Shown here: positions 5,565 through 5,770 of the stretch, piece after piece
How the letters are laid out: every line of letters starts with the position of its first letter
How positions within the stretch are numbered: the stretch's first letter is position 1
DNA from: Gammaproteobacteria bacterium
GTDB taxonomy: Bacteria; Pseudomonadota; Gammaproteobacteria; Burkholderiales; Thiobacillaceae
Direction: 5' to 3'
Assembly: GCA_018820745.1 (NCBI GenBank)
Contig: JAHJNP010000191.1
Span: 1 to 5,770 of the forward strand
Length of the DNA stretch: 5,770 bases
The notes under the pieces: model-generated
Told to the model about the DNA's origin: nothing
Databases searched by the model: none
Seen by the model: only the letters and a program-made list of their open reading frames with translations
Position numbers and translations under genes: made by a program

Positions 5565-5770
5565 GACCGGCAGATCTGCGCCGGCCACCCAGGCCTGCGC
5601 CAGCTCCAGCTCGTCGAACAGCCGGATGTCCGCCGACATGAACAGACGGTTCACCCACATGCTCCACGCTACCCACTGATCGCCGGTGAGGATGGCGATG
5701 CGGCCGAAATCGTTCTTGTGCTCTCGCGAAAACTTCAGCTCTTCCCATGCCACGTCGACGCTGTACGACA
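5553..5770 (-). CDS. SpoIIAA-like (STAS-fold) protein, C-terminal part (N-terminus beyond right edge)
   Basis: About 72 residues are visible, ending at the stop at 5553-5555. The pattern WEELKF..EHKNDFGRIAILTGDQW....MWVNRLFMSADIRLFDELELAQAWV fits the C-terminal half of the SpoIIAA-like family, small stand-alone proteins of about 120 residues with a STAS-like fold. The typical features are the strand RIAILTGDQW, the helix carrying hydrophobics, the strand ADIRLFD and the final helix with AQAWV. The family has no settled function; lipid or small-molecule binding has been suggested for relatives. The frame continues unbroken to the window edge (residues SYSVDV before the GTG at 5751-5753), so that GTG is not the real start. 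It converges on the DUF3025 gene with 22 bases between stops. Confidence 0.82.
   Translation of the reverse strand, partial: SYSVDVAWEELKFSREHKNDFGRIAILTGDQWVAWSMWVNRLFMSADIRLFDELELAQAWVAGADLPVAAG

Overview
The window is a stretch of GC-rich bacterial chromosome with strong third-position G/C bias in the genes. The gene content (a CnoX/YbbN-type thioredoxin-TPR protein, a DUF3025 protein, a Xanthomonas-type proline iminopeptidase, FIST and MASE1 sensory domains) suggests a proteobacterium. A betaproteobacterium, perhaps near Thiobacillus and relatives, is my best guess from general resemblance. I see no rRNA, tRNA, CRISPR array, insertion sequence or phage gene, and no gene-free stretch above 300 bases.

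Left half (1-2615), minus strand: four genes read leftward. First is a 129-residue stand-alone Rossmann protein resembling only the NAD-binding part of homoserine dehydrogenase (2226-2615). After a 131-base gap comes a tight three-gene group: a FIST-domain ligand sensor (991-2094), a small acidic protein with a probable coiled coil (708-971), and the N-terminal membrane part of a MASE1 sensor (1-693), whose signalling output domain lies beyond the left edge. The last three genes are separated by 19 and 14 bases and look like one signal-transduction operon: a soluble sensor, a possible linker protein and a membrane sensor that would normally carry a histidine kinase or GGDEF/EAL output.

Middle (2616-2854): a 239-base divergent intergenic region. 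It holds a perfect 12-bp inverted repeat, a small hairpin followed by six T, a near-consensus AGGAGGA ribosome binding site for the Rossmann gene, and a possible -10 box for the rightward genes.

Right half (2855-5530), plus strand: proline iminopeptidase (pip), a CnoX/YbbN-like co-chaperone whose start overlaps the pip stop (ATGA), and, 85 bases on, a DUF3025 protein. The first two are surely co-transcribed; the third probably follows. A SpoIIAA-like (STAS-fold) protein enters from the right edge on the minus strand and converges on DUF3025. The 22-base gap between them and the end of the SpoIIAA-like gene hold a hairpin plus T-run oriented as a terminator for the minus-strand gene.

Most of the window is ordinary, well-formed chromosomal coding sequence. 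The parts most worth attention are the FIST / small protein / MASE1 cassette with the lone Rossmann protein upstream, the long palindrome in the divergent region, and the single-cysteine CnoX.
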